This document shows positions 43,727-52,562 of a stretch of 64,000 nt of DNA, piece after piece. The DNA is from Rhodoferax lacus (lineage in GTDB: Bacteria; Pseudomonadota; Gammaproteobacteria; Burkholderiales; Burkholderiaceae_C). Both the position numbers and the translations under genes were made by a program. The stretch is from the NCBI RefSeq assembly GCF_003415675.1, contig NZ_QFZK01000004.1, forward strand, positions 331,148 through 395,147, written 5' to 3'. Position 1 is the first letter of the stretch. Each line of letters begins with the position of its first letter. The notes under the pieces are model-generated. The model ran no database searches and was not told where the DNA came from. It worked only from the letters and a program-made list of their open reading frames with translations.

Positions 43727-43748
43727 TTGACGTTTACGTAAACGTCAA
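43727..43748. promoter_or_regulatory. 22-bp perfect palindrome upstream of icmF (LiuR-like box)
   Basis: The half TTGACGTTTAC is mirrored exactly, giving a core GTTTACGTAAAC. Further GTAAAC or GTTTAC half-sites occur at 43694-43700 and 43711-43725, so the 55 bp before the palindrome is a cluster of related sites. The core resembles the box of LiuR, the MerR-type regulator of branched-chain amino acid catabolism in proteobacteria, as I remember it. The palindrome ends 49 bp before the icmF ATG. Confidence 0.7.
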
Positions 43749-43797
43749 GTGCGCACCAGACGCATCCCCACGTCCCCCAAGCCACCCGAGGAAGACC

Positions 43798-46700
43798 ATG
43801 ACCGACCTGTCCGCCGAATTCAAGGCCCTAGCCAACTACCGCCCCACCCACAAGGTGCGCTTTGTCACCGCTGCCAGCCTGTTTGACGGGCATGACGCGG
43901 CCATCAACATCATGCGCCGCATCCTGCAGGGCATGGGCGCCGAAGTCATCCACCTGGGCCACAACCGCAGCGTGGAAGAGGTGGTCACCGCCGCGCTGCA
44001 GGAAGACGTGCAGGGCATTGCGATCAGCTCCTACCAGGGCGGGCATGTGGAGTACTTCAAGTACATGGTGGACCTGCTCAAGAGCCGGGGTGGCGCGCAC
44101 ATCCAGGTGTTTGGTGGCGGTGGTGGTGTGATCGTGCCGCCCGAGATCCGCGAGCTGCACGCCTATGGTGTGGCCCGCATCTACAGCCCCGAAGACGGCC
44201 AGAAGATGGGCCTGGCCGGCATGATTGGCGAGATGGTGATGCGCTGCGACCAGGACATCACCGCCCTGGCACCCAAAGACCTCACGGCCATCCAGGGCCA
44301 CACCGAGGCCAGTTGGCGCGCCCTGGCGCAGTTGCTGACCGCCGTGGAAGCGGGCAAGGCCGATGCCGCGCTGCTGGACGCGCTGCGGGCGCAAGGCGCC
44401 ACCCGCAGCATTCCGGTGGTCGGCATCACCGGCACGGGCGGCGCGGGCAAATCGTCGCTGACCGACGAGCTGATTCGCCGCCTGCGCCTGGACCAGGACG
44501 ACAGCCTGCGCGTGGCCGTGATCTCGATTGACCCCTCGCGCCGCAAGAGTGGTGGCGCGCTTCTGGGTGACCGCATCCGCATGAATGCCATTTCTCCCTG
44601 GAAATCAGGTCCGCGTGTCTTCATGCGCTCATTGGCCACGCGCGACTTTGGCAGCGAAATCAGCAAAGCCCTGCCCGATGTGATTGCCGCCTGCAAGGCT
44701 GCGGGTTTCGACTTGATCGTGGTGGAGACCTCGGGCATTGGCCAGGGCGATGCGGCCATTGTCCCGCTGGTGGATGTGCCCCTGTATGTGATGACGCCCG
44801 AGTTTGGCGCGGCCAGCCAGCTGGAAAAAATCGACATGCTCGACTTTGCCGAGTTTGTGGCCATCAACAAGTTCGACCGCAAGGGCTCGGCCGATGCGTT
44901 GCGCGATGTGGCCAAGCAGGTGCAACGCAACCAGGAAGCCTGGAACACGCCCACCGAACAGATGCCCGTGTTTGGCACCATGGCCGCGCGTTTCAACGAC
45001 GACGGCGTGACCGCCCTGTACCAGGCGATGCTGCTGCGCCTGCAGGCACTGGGCCTGCAGACCCGCGCAGAAGGCCTGCTGCCGCGCGTGGCGGTGCGCT
45101 TCAGCTCCAACCAGACCCCGGTGGTGCCCGCAGCACGCACCCGCTACCTGGCCGACATCAGCGACACCGTGCGCGGCTACAAGGCGCGTGCCCGCGCCCA
45201 GGCCACGCTGGCCCGCGAGATCCAGCAACTGCGCGCAGCAGCGGCCATGCTGGAAGTGGGCAAGCCCGGCAAGGCCCGGGCGTCCGAGGCCGCCATTGAC
45301 CTGGCCGTACAGCGCGAAGCCAACCAGGACGCTGCAGCCCGCAAGTTGCTGGTGCAGTGGCCGGAGATGCAAAAGGCCTACGCCGGTGACGAATACGTGG
45401 TGAAGATCCGCGACAAGGAAATCCGCACCGCGCTCACCACCAAGTCGCTGAGTGGCACCACCATCCGCAAGGTGGCCCTGCCGCAGTACGAAGACCATGG
45501 CGAAATATTGAAGTGGCTGATGCTCGACAACGTGCCCGGCAGCTACCCCTACACCGCCGGCACCTTTGCCTTCAAGCGCGAGGGCGAGGACCCCACGCGC
45601 ATGTTCGCCGGCGAGGGCGATGCCTTCCGCACCAACAAGCGTTTCAAGCTGCTCAGCTCCGGCATGGCGGCCAAGCGCCTGTCCACCGCCTTTGACTCGG
45701 TCACGCTGTACGGTAACGACCCCGACCCGCGTCCGGACATCTACGGCAAGGTAGGCAACAGCGGTGTGAGCATTGCCACGATCGACGACCTGAAGGTGCT
45801 GTACAGCGGCTTCGATCTGTGCAACCCCGCCACCAGCGTGAGCATGACCATCAACGGCCCGGCGCCCAGCATTCTGGCCATGTTCATGAACGCGGCCATT
45901 GACCAGAACATCGAGAAATTCAAGACCGACAACGGCCGCGAACCCACGGATACCGAGATTGAAAAAATCCGCGAATGGGTGCTGGCCAATGTGCGCGGCA
46001 CGGTGCAGGCCGACATTCTGAAGGAAGACCAGGGCCAGAACACCTGTATTTTTTCGACCGAGTTTTCCTTGAAAGTGATGGGCGATATCGCCGAGTATTT
46101 TGTGCACCACGACGTGCGCAATTTCTACTCGGTGAGCATCAGCGGTTACCACATTGCCGAGGCGGGTGCCAACCCCATCAGCCAGCTGGCCTTCACGCTG
46201 TCCAACGGCTTCACCTTTGTGGAGGCGTACCTAGCGCGTGGCATGCACATTGACGACTTCGCGCCTAACCTCTCGTTCTTCTTCAGCAACGGCATGGACC
46301 CGGAATACACCGTCATGGGCCGCGTGGCCCGCCGCATCTGGGCCGTGGCCATGAAGGAGCGCTACGGCGCCAACGAGCGCAGCCAAAAGCTGAAGTACCA
46401 CATCCAGACCAGTGGCCGCAGCCTGCACGCGCAGGAAATCCAGTTCAACGACATCCGCACCACGCTGCAGGCCCTGATTGCCATCTACGACAACTGCAAC
46501 AGCCTGCACACCAATGCGTTTGATGAAGCCATCACCACGCCCACCGAAGACAGCGTGCGCCGGGCCATGGCCATCCAGCTCATCATCAACCGCGAGTGGG
46601 GCCTGGCCAAGAACGAGAACCCCGGCCAGGGCGCCTTCATCATCGAAGAACTCACCGAACTGGTAGAGGAAGCCGTGCTGAAAGAATTCGAAGCCATTGC

Positions 46701-47094
46701 CGAGCGCGGCGGCGTGCTGGGTGCGATGGAGACCGGCTACCAGCGCGGCAAGATCCAGGACGAGAGCATGACCTACGAGATGCTCAAGCACACTGGCGAG
46801 CTGCCCATCATCGGCGTCAACACCTTCCGCAACCCGCATGGCGACCAGGTGCAGGACAAGCTGGAACTGGCCCGCTCCACCGACGATGAAAAGCAAAGCC
46901 AGTTGAAGCGCCTGCAAGACTTCCACGCCCGCAATGCAGACAAGGCCCCGGCCATGCTCAAGACCCTGCAGAAGGCCGTGATCGACAACCAGAACGTGTT
47001 CGCTGTGCTGATGGATGCGGTGCGCGTGTGCTCACTCGGCCAGATTACGGATGCGCTGTTCGAGGTGGGTGGGCAGTACCGCAGGAATATGTAG
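43798..47094 (+). CDS. icmF: fused isobutyryl-CoA mutase (IcmF)
   Basis: Adenosylcobalamin-dependent acyl-CoA mutase of 1098 residues, the full length of IcmF. Domain order: B12-binding domain at the N-terminus with [12 protein letters not shown] carrying the cobalt-ligating His, a MeaI-type GTPase chaperone domain with Walker A ([13 protein letters not shown]) and NKFD, then the substrate-binding TIM barrel (from about residue 550) with [12 protein letters not shown] and the terminal [13 protein letters not shown]. It interconverts isobutyryl-CoA and n-butyryl-CoA, and some relatives rearrange isovaleryl- or pivalyl-CoA. A palindromic operator lies upstream. It makes the cell's B12 economy relevant to the riboswitch at 13.7 kb. 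Confidence 0.95.
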   Translation: MTDLSAEFKALANYRPTHKVRFVTAASLFDGHDAAINIMRRILQGMGAEVIHLGHNRSVEEVVTAALQEDVQGIAISSYQGGHVEYFKYMVDLLKSRGGAHIQVFGGGGGVIVPPEIRELHAYGVARIYSPEDGQKMGLAGMIGEMVMRCDQDITALAPKDLTAIQGHTEASWRALAQLLTAVEAGKADAALLDALRAQGATRSIPVVGITGTGGAGKSSLTDELIRRLRLDQDDSLRVAVISIDPSRRKSGGALLGDRIRMNAISPWKSGPRVFMRSLATRDFGSEISKALPDVIAACKAAGFDLIVVETSGIGQGDAAIVPLVDVPLYVMTPEFGAASQLEKIDMLDFAEFVAINKFDRKGSADALRDVAKQVQRNQEAWNTPTEQMPVFGTMAARFNDDGVTALYQAMLLRLQALGLQTRAEGLLPRVAVRFSSNQTPVVPAARTRYLADISDTVRGYKARARAQATLAREIQQLRAAAAMLEVGKPGKARASEAAIDLAVQREANQDAAARKLLVQWPEMQKAYAGDEYVVKIRDKEIRTALTTKSLSGTTIRKVALPQYEDHGEILKWLMLDNVPGSYPYTAGTFAFKREGEDPTRMFAGEGDAFRTNKRFKLLSSGMAAKRLSTAFDSVTLYGNDPDPRPDIYGKVGNSGVSIATIDDLKVLYSGFDLCNPATSVSMTINGPAPSILAMFMNAAIDQNIEKFKTDNGREPTDTEIEKIREWVLANVRGTVQADILKEDQGQNTCIFSTEFSLKVMGDIAEYFVHHDVRNFYSVSISGYHIAEAGANPISQLAFTLSNGFTFVEAYLARGMHIDDFAPNLSFFFSNGMDPEYTVMGRVARRIWAVAMKERYGANERSQKLKYHIQTSGRSLHAQEIQFNDIRTTLQALIAIYDNCNSLHTNAFDEAITTPTEDSVRRAMAIQLIINREWGLAKNENPGQGAFIIEELTELVEEAVLKEFEAIAERGGVLGAMETGYQRGKIQDESMTYEMLKHTGELPIIGVNTFRNPHGDQVQDKLELARSTDDEKQSQLKRLQDFHARNADKAPAMLKTLQKAVIDNQNVFAVLMDAVRVCSLGQITDALFEVGGQYRRNM

Positions 47095-47103
47095 CAGGAT
47101 GAA

Positions 47104-47439
47104 TCATTCGCCCAGGTCGTGTTGCGGCAAATCCATGCTGTCATGCAGCAGTCTCAGGATGTCGATGCTGCTGTTGCCCGTGCATTGGAATACCACGAAG
47201 TGACGGCCTTTGCGACCCAACCGTGCCACGTGCAAGGTGTGGATGGCTGGGCCAATGTCTTCGCGGGGTTTGACTCCAGCTATCTTGGGGCCATCGACCA
47301 GGGCACTGATGGCTTGGGATAGCGTTGCCGCATACGCTTGCGCCTGGATCGGGCCAAATTGCTGATGTGTCCAGAGCAGGATGTCTTCATAGTCCTGTTC
47401 TGCGGCGCGTGCCAGTCGAACCGACCAGCGCGGCATCAT
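47104..47439 (-). CDS. parE: ParE/RelE family toxin
   Basis: Type II toxin of 111 residues. The sequence MMPRWSVRLARAAEQDYEDILLWTHQQFG and the C-terminal beta strands (IHTLHVARLGRKGRHFVVFQCTGN, then IDILRLLHDSMDL) fit the ParE group, which poisons DNA gyrase. Its start overlaps the antitoxin stop (ATGA at 47436-47439), the usual coupled arrangement with antitoxin first. The stop is 9 bp from the end of convergent icmF. Confidence 0.88.
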   Translation of the reverse strand: MMPRWSVRLARAAEQDYEDILLWTHQQFGPIQAQAYAATLSQAISALVDGPKIAGVKPREDIGPAIHTLHVARLGRKGRHFVVFQCTGNSSIDILRLLHDSMDLPQHDLGE

Positions 47440-47717
47440 GCAATGCTGGTGATGCGGTCTGCCAGTGCCTGCAGGTGGGCACTCAGCGCCTCGGTTGAGG
47501 CGAACTCTGTGAAGTGGCCCGAAGCCATGTCCTCCAAGCCCACTTGTACCTGTGCCCTCAATGCGAGCAGCCTGGCAGTGGTTTCGTCCTCGCGATGCTC
47601 CATGAGTCGCAAACCCTCACGCAGTACTTCGCTGGCGTTTTGGTAGCGCCCCGACGCCACCAAGCCCTCCACAAAGCTGGACTGGTGGTCTGTCAAAACG
47701 ATGTTGCGGGTGGGCAT
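47436..47717 (-). CDS. parD: ParD-type antitoxin
   Basis: Antitoxin of 93 residues. The N-terminal ribbon-helix-helix (PTRNIVLTDHQSSFVEGLVA, GRYQNASEVLREGLRLM) binds DNA and the C-terminal half wraps the toxin. AGGAG precedes the ATG. An inverted repeat directly upstream (47736-47756) is the probable autoregulatory operator. Forms a two-gene operon with parE. Confidence 0.9.
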   Translation of the reverse strand: MPTRNIVLTDHQSSFVEGLVASGRYQNASEVLREGLRLMEHREDETTARLLALRAQVQVGLEDMASGHFTEFASTEALSAHLQALADRITSIA

Positions 47718-47735
47718 GGGCAACTCCTGAAGGTT

Positions 47736-47756
47736 GATTGGCACATTATGCCAATC
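47736..47756. promoter_or_regulatory. inverted repeat operator of the parDE operon
   Basis: GATTGGCA and TGCCAATC flank CATTA, 18 bp upstream of the parD start. Ribbon-helix-helix antitoxins bind such palindromes to repress their own operon. Inferred from position and symmetry. Confidence 0.7.
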
Positions 47757-47799
47757 GTGACTCGGGTACGCCACGGGAGACAAGCAAGCGCGTTGCTGC

Positions 47800-48546
47800 C
47801 TAACCCGCCTTGGTCAGCACCACTTTCTGGTAAAGCCCCGCAAAATAGGTCTGCTTCTCGATCTTGGCGATGCCTGCGTTCTGCGGCAGCCAGTCGACAA
47901 TCTGGCCATTCCACAGGTCCATGGCGAAGGGCTCGAGGTAGGTGAGCACCGGCACCATGAGGTAGCGGAAGGGACTCCAGGCTTTGGGCTTGTGGTAGTC
48001 CACAAAGATCAGCTTGCCACCGGGCTTGGTCACGCGCAGGGCCTCGGCAATGGTTTTGCGGCGCACGTCGGCGGGCATCTCGTGCAGCAGGAAGAACACC
48101 ACCACGTCGTCGTGGCTGCCATCGGCAAAGTGCAGATCGCTGGAGTCCTGCAGCAGGGCGTTGGCGCGGCTGGCATCGCAGCCGGCTTGCCGCAGCTTGG
48201 TGTGCAGGTTCTGGATCTGGATGGGGGCCACATCAATCACATCCACGCTGCCCTTGGGGCCCAGGCGGCGCACCAGGTGTTCGGTGAAGTCGCCATACAC
48301 GCAGGCCACCTGCAGCACCCGGCCGTTGACCACGGGGCCCATCTCGGCCAGGGCCGCGTCGCGCAGGCGCGCAAAGTTGCCCCACAGGATCAGGTTGACC
48401 AGCCATTGGCGCTCAAAAATATGCACCGCTCGGGGGTGCAGATAGGCCCACCAATAGGTGTTCTGCAAATAAGCGGGAATGCTGGCCGGTGCACGGACAT
48501 GCAGGGCCTGGGTTTCCACGACGGCTGCGGATTGCTTGGGACTCAC
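47800..48546 (-). CDS. rquA: rhodoquinone biosynthesis methyltransferase-like RquA
   Basis: Protein of 248 residues with the hallmark sequence of RquA: TYWWAYLHPRAVHIFERQWL, LILWGNFARLRDAAL and LQVACVYGDFTEHL, in which VYGD replaces the usual glycine motif of class I methyltransferases; then VDYHKPKAW and LYQKVVLTK. RquA converts ubiquinone to rhodoquinone, a low-potential carrier used with fumarate reductase in anaerobic respiration. GTG 48546 is preferred (GAAGG seven bases upstream); the ATG at 48597 has no ribosome binding site and would place a hairpin inside the coding region. Same strand as and 61 bp after the nonaheme cytochrome gene. Confidence 0.9.
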   Translation of the reverse strand: MSPKQSAAVVETQALHVRAPASIPAYLQNTYWWAYLHPRAVHIFERQWLVNLILWGNFARLRDAALAEMGPVVNGRVLQVACVYGDFTEHLVRRLGPKGSVDVIDVAPIQIQNLHTKLRQAGCDASRANALLQDSSDLHFADGSHDDVVVFFLLHEMPADVRRKTIAEALRVTKPGGKLIFVDYHKPKAWSPFRYLMVPVLTYLEPFAMDLWNGQIVDWLPQNAGIAKIEKQTYFAGLYQKVVLTKAG

Positions 48547-48566
48547 AGATAGACCTTCAAAAGGAG

Positions 48567-48589
48567 GCCGGGGTGGGTTACACCCCGGC
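48567..48589 (-). repeat. 9-bp perfect hairpin between nonaheme cytochrome and rquA
   Basis: GCCGGGGTG and CACCCCGGC flank a 5-nt loop, between the cytochrome stop (48608) and the rquA GTG. On the transcribed minus strand it is followed by CTCCTTTTG, too weak a T-run for a firm terminator. It may attenuate read-through into rquA or protect the upstream mRNA. Confidence 0.5.
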
Positions 48590-48607
48590 AAAAACATGGC
48601 AGCTTGC

Positions 48608-50626
48608 TCACAGGCTGGTGAAGAAGCCGATACCGACCATGGTCAGCAGGGACAGGCCAAACACGATGAGGGTAAAGCCGAGTATGCGCGATGCCTTCAT
48701 CTTGGCGGGCGACGGTGCATCCACCAGACGGCCTTGCAACTCACCACTGTCGAGCAGGCGCTGGTATTCCAGCGGATGCTCGTGCTTGAACTCTTCGAGC
48801 GAGAAGGTGCCGGTGAACATCACCACCTCCAGCGGGAACTTGTCGGGCCGGAAATGGTTGTTGAAGAAGTGCACGGTGAACAGGAACACCACCGCCAGGA
48901 AGGCTTCTTCACCGTGGAAGATGGCCGCCACATTGAACACCCAGCCCGGCAGGAAGGTGCCGAAGAAGTTGGGCAGCCACATCACCAGGCCACTCACGCC
49001 GATGATGGTCACACCCCAGAACGGAGCCCAGTAGTCAAACTTTTCCCAATAGGTCCAGCGGTCGAATTTCGGACGCGGACCCTTGCCAAAGAACCACTTG
49101 AACATGCCGACCATGTCGCGGCCGTCCTTCAGGTTGGGGATCATGGAGTTGGGTCCGAAGAACTTGAAGTTCTTCCAGTCCCGCGCAATGCGCCAGGCAA
49201 TGTAGGCCAGGTGCCAGAAGAACACCGCGGCAAAGATCACGGCACAGACACGGTGGATGCTGCCTGCAATGTGGGGCCCGCCCAGCGCGCCCATCAGGTG
49301 CGAGGCCCAGGGCGCATCCGGATAGAACAGCGGCATGCCAGTGAGCGTGAGGATCATCAGGCTCAGCGCAAAGGTGATGTGGGCCAGGCGCCAGATCGGG
49401 CTGAAGCGCTGGATGTGCTTGCCCGCCATGCCGGCCGGCAAGGGCTCGGCCGCGATGTGCGGCTGGCTCATGCGCTGCTTGCGTTCCTTGTACTCGCGGA
49501 AGAACCACAGCAGGGTATGCAGCCAGAAGAAGCCAAAGGTGCCCACCAACAACTGCACCATGATCTGGAAGGCAATCCAGATTTGCGGGTACTTGTTGAA
49601 GTCGTGGTGGTTGCCGTGCGGCTGGAACGAGATAAAGCCTGCGGGGGCCTCGGGCAGGTCCTTCTTGCCGCTGTGGCAGCTCTTGCAGGTCTTCATGCGG
49701 TTGTCGGCATGCACCTTGGAGTTCGGGTCGTCCGCCTTCAGGATGTCGTGGCTGCCGTGGCAGTTGTAGCACTTGGCGGTGTAGGTGTAGCCCAGGGTGC
49801 TGATCTGGCCATGGTAGGTGGCCTTGTAGGAAGCCAGGTTGGCCTCGTGGCAGGAGCCGCACTGGGCCGAGATGGTCTGCTTGAATGCATCACCCGAGGT
49901 GTTGGCCACTGCGTGCGCGTTGTGGCAGTCGCTGCAGACCGCCGCCTTGGGGTTGTGCTTTTCCAGCACTTCCTGGCCGTGGATGGAGCCGGTGTAGGCC
50001 TCCAGTTGGTCCTCGTGGCAGCTGCCGCATTGTTGTGCAAGCCCCAAACGCCAGGCCGCGCGCTCAGGGGATTCCTTGGGCAGGCTGGCCGAGGGCACGT
50101 TGAAGCTGTGCGTGTCGTGGCAGTTGTCGCAGGAGGCGTTGGGTTTGGTCTCGTCGTCCGCGTTGGGGCGCGCGTGGAAGGACTTCTTGTACAGCTCGAT
50201 GTTCTGCACCACCACACCCAGGCGCGGGTGCTCGGCGGTTTTGCCGTCTTTTTGTACCTTGTCCCAGAGCGCCTGGTGGCAGCTGGCGCAGTCCACCTTC
50301 TTCAAGGGCTGGGCGGTGTTTTTCTGGTGGGCGTTGCCTGTGGCGGCCAGGTCGCTGATGTCGGTGTGGCAGGCCACGCACTGCATCTTGCCGTGCACGC
50401 CCTTTGCAAAGGCGTCTGGCGCCACGCTGTGCAGGTCGCGGGTCTTGCCATCGGCGTCGGCCATCTTGAGCTTGCCTTTGGCACCGTCATGGCAGGTCTG
50501 GCAACTGGCGTTGTCCAGGGCCGTGGCCGCTGCGGGAGGTGGGGTTTGTGCGTGCAGTCCAGGAAGCAGGCAGACCGCGAACAGGCACTTCAGAAGAAAC
50601 CGCAGCAGGGCGTTGTGTATTTGCAT
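48608..50626 (-). CDS. nonaheme cytochrome c fused to a membrane cytochrome b domain
   Basis: Protein of 672 residues. A signal peptide (ending GLHAQ) leads to a periplasmic domain with nine CxxCH motifs at residues 42, 83, 113, 166, 200, 231, 256, 286 and 314. Residues 345-670 form a membrane domain of several helices with histidines suited to b haems (His370, His416, His458, His472, His571, His586), resembling the formate dehydrogenase gamma/cytochrome b561 type. Such fusions link the quinone pool to periplasmic multiheme wires. ATG 50626 is chosen for its signal peptide. Next gene on the strand is rquA, suggesting that the quinone involved may be rhodoquinone. Confidence 0.92.
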   Translation of the reverse strand: MQIHNALLRFLLKCLFAVCLLPGLHAQTPPPAAATALDNASCQTCHDGAKGKLKMADADGKTRDLHSVAPDAFAKGVHGKMQCVACHTDISDLAATGNAHQKNTAQPLKKVDCASCHQALWDKVQKDGKTAEHPRLGVVVQNIELYKKSFHARPNADDETKPNASCDNCHDTHSFNVPSASLPKESPERAAWRLGLAQQCGSCHEDQLEAYTGSIHGQEVLEKHNPKAAVCSDCHNAHAVANTSGDAFKQTISAQCGSCHEANLASYKATYHGQISTLGYTYTAKCYNCHGSHDILKADDPNSKVHADNRMKTCKSCHSGKKDLPEAPAGFISFQPHGNHHDFNKYPQIWIAFQIMVQLLVGTFGFFWLHTLLWFFREYKERKQRMSQPHIAAEPLPAGMAGKHIQRFSPIWRLAHITFALSLMILTLTGMPLFYPDAPWASHLMGALGGPHIAGSIHRVCAVIFAAVFFWHLAYIAWRIARDWKNFKFFGPNSMIPNLKDGRDMVGMFKWFFGKGPRPKFDRWTYWEKFDYWAPFWGVTIIGVSGLVMWLPNFFGTFLPGWVFNVAAIFHGEEAFLAVVFLFTVHFFNNHFRPDKFPLEVVMFTGTFSLEEFKHEHPLEYQRLLDSGELQGRLVDAPSPAKMKASRILGFTLIVFGLSLLTMVGIGFFTSL

Positions 50627-50930
50627 GGTATTTGTTCTTGGATCGGTGTTGTTATGCACATTCTTTGTGGGTCCGCCGGACATTCCATCGCACCCGCCAG
50701 CCCTTGACCTACTGTACGTTGAATACGACCGTACATGGCCCTTCGCACATTATGGGTTTAGTGTGGCCATCTGCAACCAGGGCATTGCGTGCTGCTTGAG
50801 GTACATCAAGTTACGGCAAGAGTCCCGAGGCCCCAGGGGTCGGCTGGCTGCTGCGCGGCAGGCCCTGGCATTGGGTGCCAAAATCGGTGCTGGCCTGATT
50901 CGCAGCCCCATTTTCCAACCATCCCGCCCC
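50627..50930. other. 304-bp intergenic region between divergent genes
   Basis: Holds the promoters of the nonaheme cytochrome (minus) and GST (plus) genes. The only structure I see is an inverted repeat TGTACG-N11-CGTACA at 50713-50735, about 90 bp upstream of the cytochrome start, spaced like a two-half-site operator. No FNR-type box is visible, in contrast to ccoG. No small gene is supported. Confidence 0.4.
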
Positions 50931-51638
50931 ATGACCCAGCTTTCTGAATTTGCCATTACCCAGAAATGGCCCGCCCAACACCCCGAGCGCCTGCAACTGT
51001 ATTCACTGGCCACACCCAATGGCGTGAAGGTGTCCATCATGCTCGAAGAGATTGGCCTGCCCTACGATGCCCATCTGGTGAGCTTTGCCACGAATGACCA
51101 GACCTCGCCTGCCTTTCTGTCACTCAACCCCAACAACAAGATACCGGCCATCCTGGACCCCGCTGGCCCGGGCGGCCGCCCGCTGGCCCTGTTTGAGTCC
51201 GGCGCCATCCTGATCTACCTGGCCGAGAAGACCGGCCAGTTGCTGTCCCAAGACCCGGCGCAGCGCTACGAGACGCTGCAGTGGCTGATGTTCCAGATGG
51301 GCGGCATTGGCCCCATGTTTGGCCAGTTGGGCTTCTTCCACAAGTTCGCTGGCAAAGACTATGAGGACAAGCGGCCGCGTGACCGTTATGTGGCCGAGAG
51401 CACGCGCCTGCTGTCGGTGTTGAACCAGCACCTGACGGGGCGCCAATGGATGGTGGGCGATGCCTACAGCATTGCCGACATTGCCATCTTCCCCTGGGTG
51501 CGCAACCTCGTGGGCTTTTACGGCGCCGGTGATCTGGTGGGCTTTGACAACTTCCCCGAGGTGCAGCGGGTGTTGGCGAGCTTTGTAGCGCGCCCCGCCG
51601 TGGTGGCCGGCCTGGAGATACCGAAGGCTGCAGCTTGA
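50931..51638 (+). CDS. glutathione S-transferase family protein
   Basis: Cytosolic GST of 235 residues, similar in layout to the YfcG/YghU disulfide-bond oxidoreductase group. The thioredoxin-like N-terminal domain reads LYSLATPNGVKVSIMLEEIGLPYDAH, with NPNNKIPAI and FESGAILIYLAEK binding glutathione; the helical C-terminal domain has WMVGDAYSIADIAIFPWVRN. An ATG start at 50931 gives the family length; the frame is open far upstream but non-coding. Its stop overlaps the TTG start of the DMT transporter. Confidence 0.9.
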   Translation: MTQLSEFAITQKWPAQHPERLQLYSLATPNGVKVSIMLEEIGLPYDAHLVSFATNDQTSPAFLSLNPNNKIPAILDPAGPGGRPLALFESGAILIYLAEKTGQLLSQDPAQRYETLQWLMFQMGGIGPMFGQLGFFHKFAGKDYEDKRPRDRYVAESTRLLSVLNQHLTGRQWMVGDAYSIADIAIFPWVRNLVGFYGAGDLVGFDNFPEVQRVLASFVARPAVVAGLEIPKAAA

Positions 51639-52543
51639 AGGCAGAGCGGCGCGTCCCGCATTCGGCACTGGGCGGCTTGTTCCTGTTGATGGCCGCGCTG
51701 GCCTGTTTCGCGGTGCTGGACACCACCACCAAGGTGGTGACCGCCGAGGTGCCGCCCCTCATGGCCCTGTGGGTGCTGTTTGGTGTGCAGGCGCTGGCCA
51801 GCGGCGGCTACCTGCTGGCAGCCCGTGGGGTGGGCAGCCTGCGCAGTACGCGCCTGGGGCTGCACATGGTGCGCGGCAGTCTGCTGCTGGCGGTACAAAT
51901 GCTGGCCTTCTTCAGCCTGATGGTCTTGCCGGTGGGTGAGTTCACGGCACTGGCCATGACCACGCCCTTGCTGGTGACGCTGTTGGCCTCGCGCGTACTG
52001 GGCGAGCATGTGTCGCCTCTGCGCCTGCTGTTGGTGGGCGGTGGCCTGGCCGGCACGCTGGTGATCGTGCGTCCCGGCGGCAACAGCCTGGGCTGGGCCA
52101 TTCTGCTGCCCCTGGGCCTGGTGCTGGTCAACTCGGCCTACCAGCTGCTGGCCAGCAAGATGGCGCGCACGGAAGACGCCGTCACCACCCTGTTTTTTTC
52201 CAGCCTGACCGCACTGCTGTTGATCAGCCTGTCGCTGCCCTGGGTGTGGGTTGCGGTGGGGAGCGCCAGCCTGTGGGGCGGCCTCTTGCTGATGGGGCTG
52301 GCGGCTGCCGGCGGCAACCTGCTCTTCATCCTGGCTTTTGAGCGCGCACCGGCGGCCACGCTGATGCCCTATATGTATTTGCAGATTGGCTTTGGCATTC
52401 TGGGCGGCTGGCTGGTGTTTGACCATGTGCCGGACCACTGGGCCGCCGTGGGCATGGGGATGGTGGCGGCCTGCGGCATTGCCGGGGCGCTGCTGACGCT
52501 GCATGAGGCGCGGCTGCGCCGGGGCGAGCTGCGCCAGGCCTGA
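51635..52543 (+). CDS. DMT (EamA) family transporter
   Basis: Inner-membrane protein of 302 residues with ten predicted helices in two EamA repeats: GGLFLLMAALACFAVLDTTTK...PLMALWVLFGVQAL and, after the midpoint, WAILLPLGLVLVNSAYQLL...GNLLFILAFERAPAA. Such proteins export metabolites or amino acids; substrate unknown. The TTG at 51635 (GAAGG six bases upstream) overlaps the GST stop, implying coupling; an internal ATG would remove part of the first helix. Confidence 0.87.
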   Translation: MKAERRVPHSALGGLFLLMAALACFAVLDTTTKVVTAEVPPLMALWVLFGVQALASGGYLLAARGVGSLRSTRLGLHMVRGSLLLAVQMLAFFSLMVLPVGEFTALAMTTPLLVTLLASRVLGEHVSPLRLLLVGGGLAGTLVIVRPGGNSLGWAILLPLGLVLVNSAYQLLASKMARTEDAVTTLFFSSLTALLLISLSLPWVWVAVGSASLWGGLLLMGLAAAGGNLLFILAFERAPAATLMPYMYLQIGFGILGGWLVFDHVPDHWAAVGMGMVAACGIAGALLTLHEARLRRGELRQA

Positions 52544-52562
52544 GGCCCAGGCGCAGGCCTGC

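Noticed and set aside
48479..50707. 742-residue open frame on the plus strand opposite the nonaheme cytochrome
   Set aside because: It is antisense to a gene with nine CxxCH motifs; its composition (Val/Gly/His/Gln-rich) is the mirror of GC-rich codon bias, with no recognisable motif.
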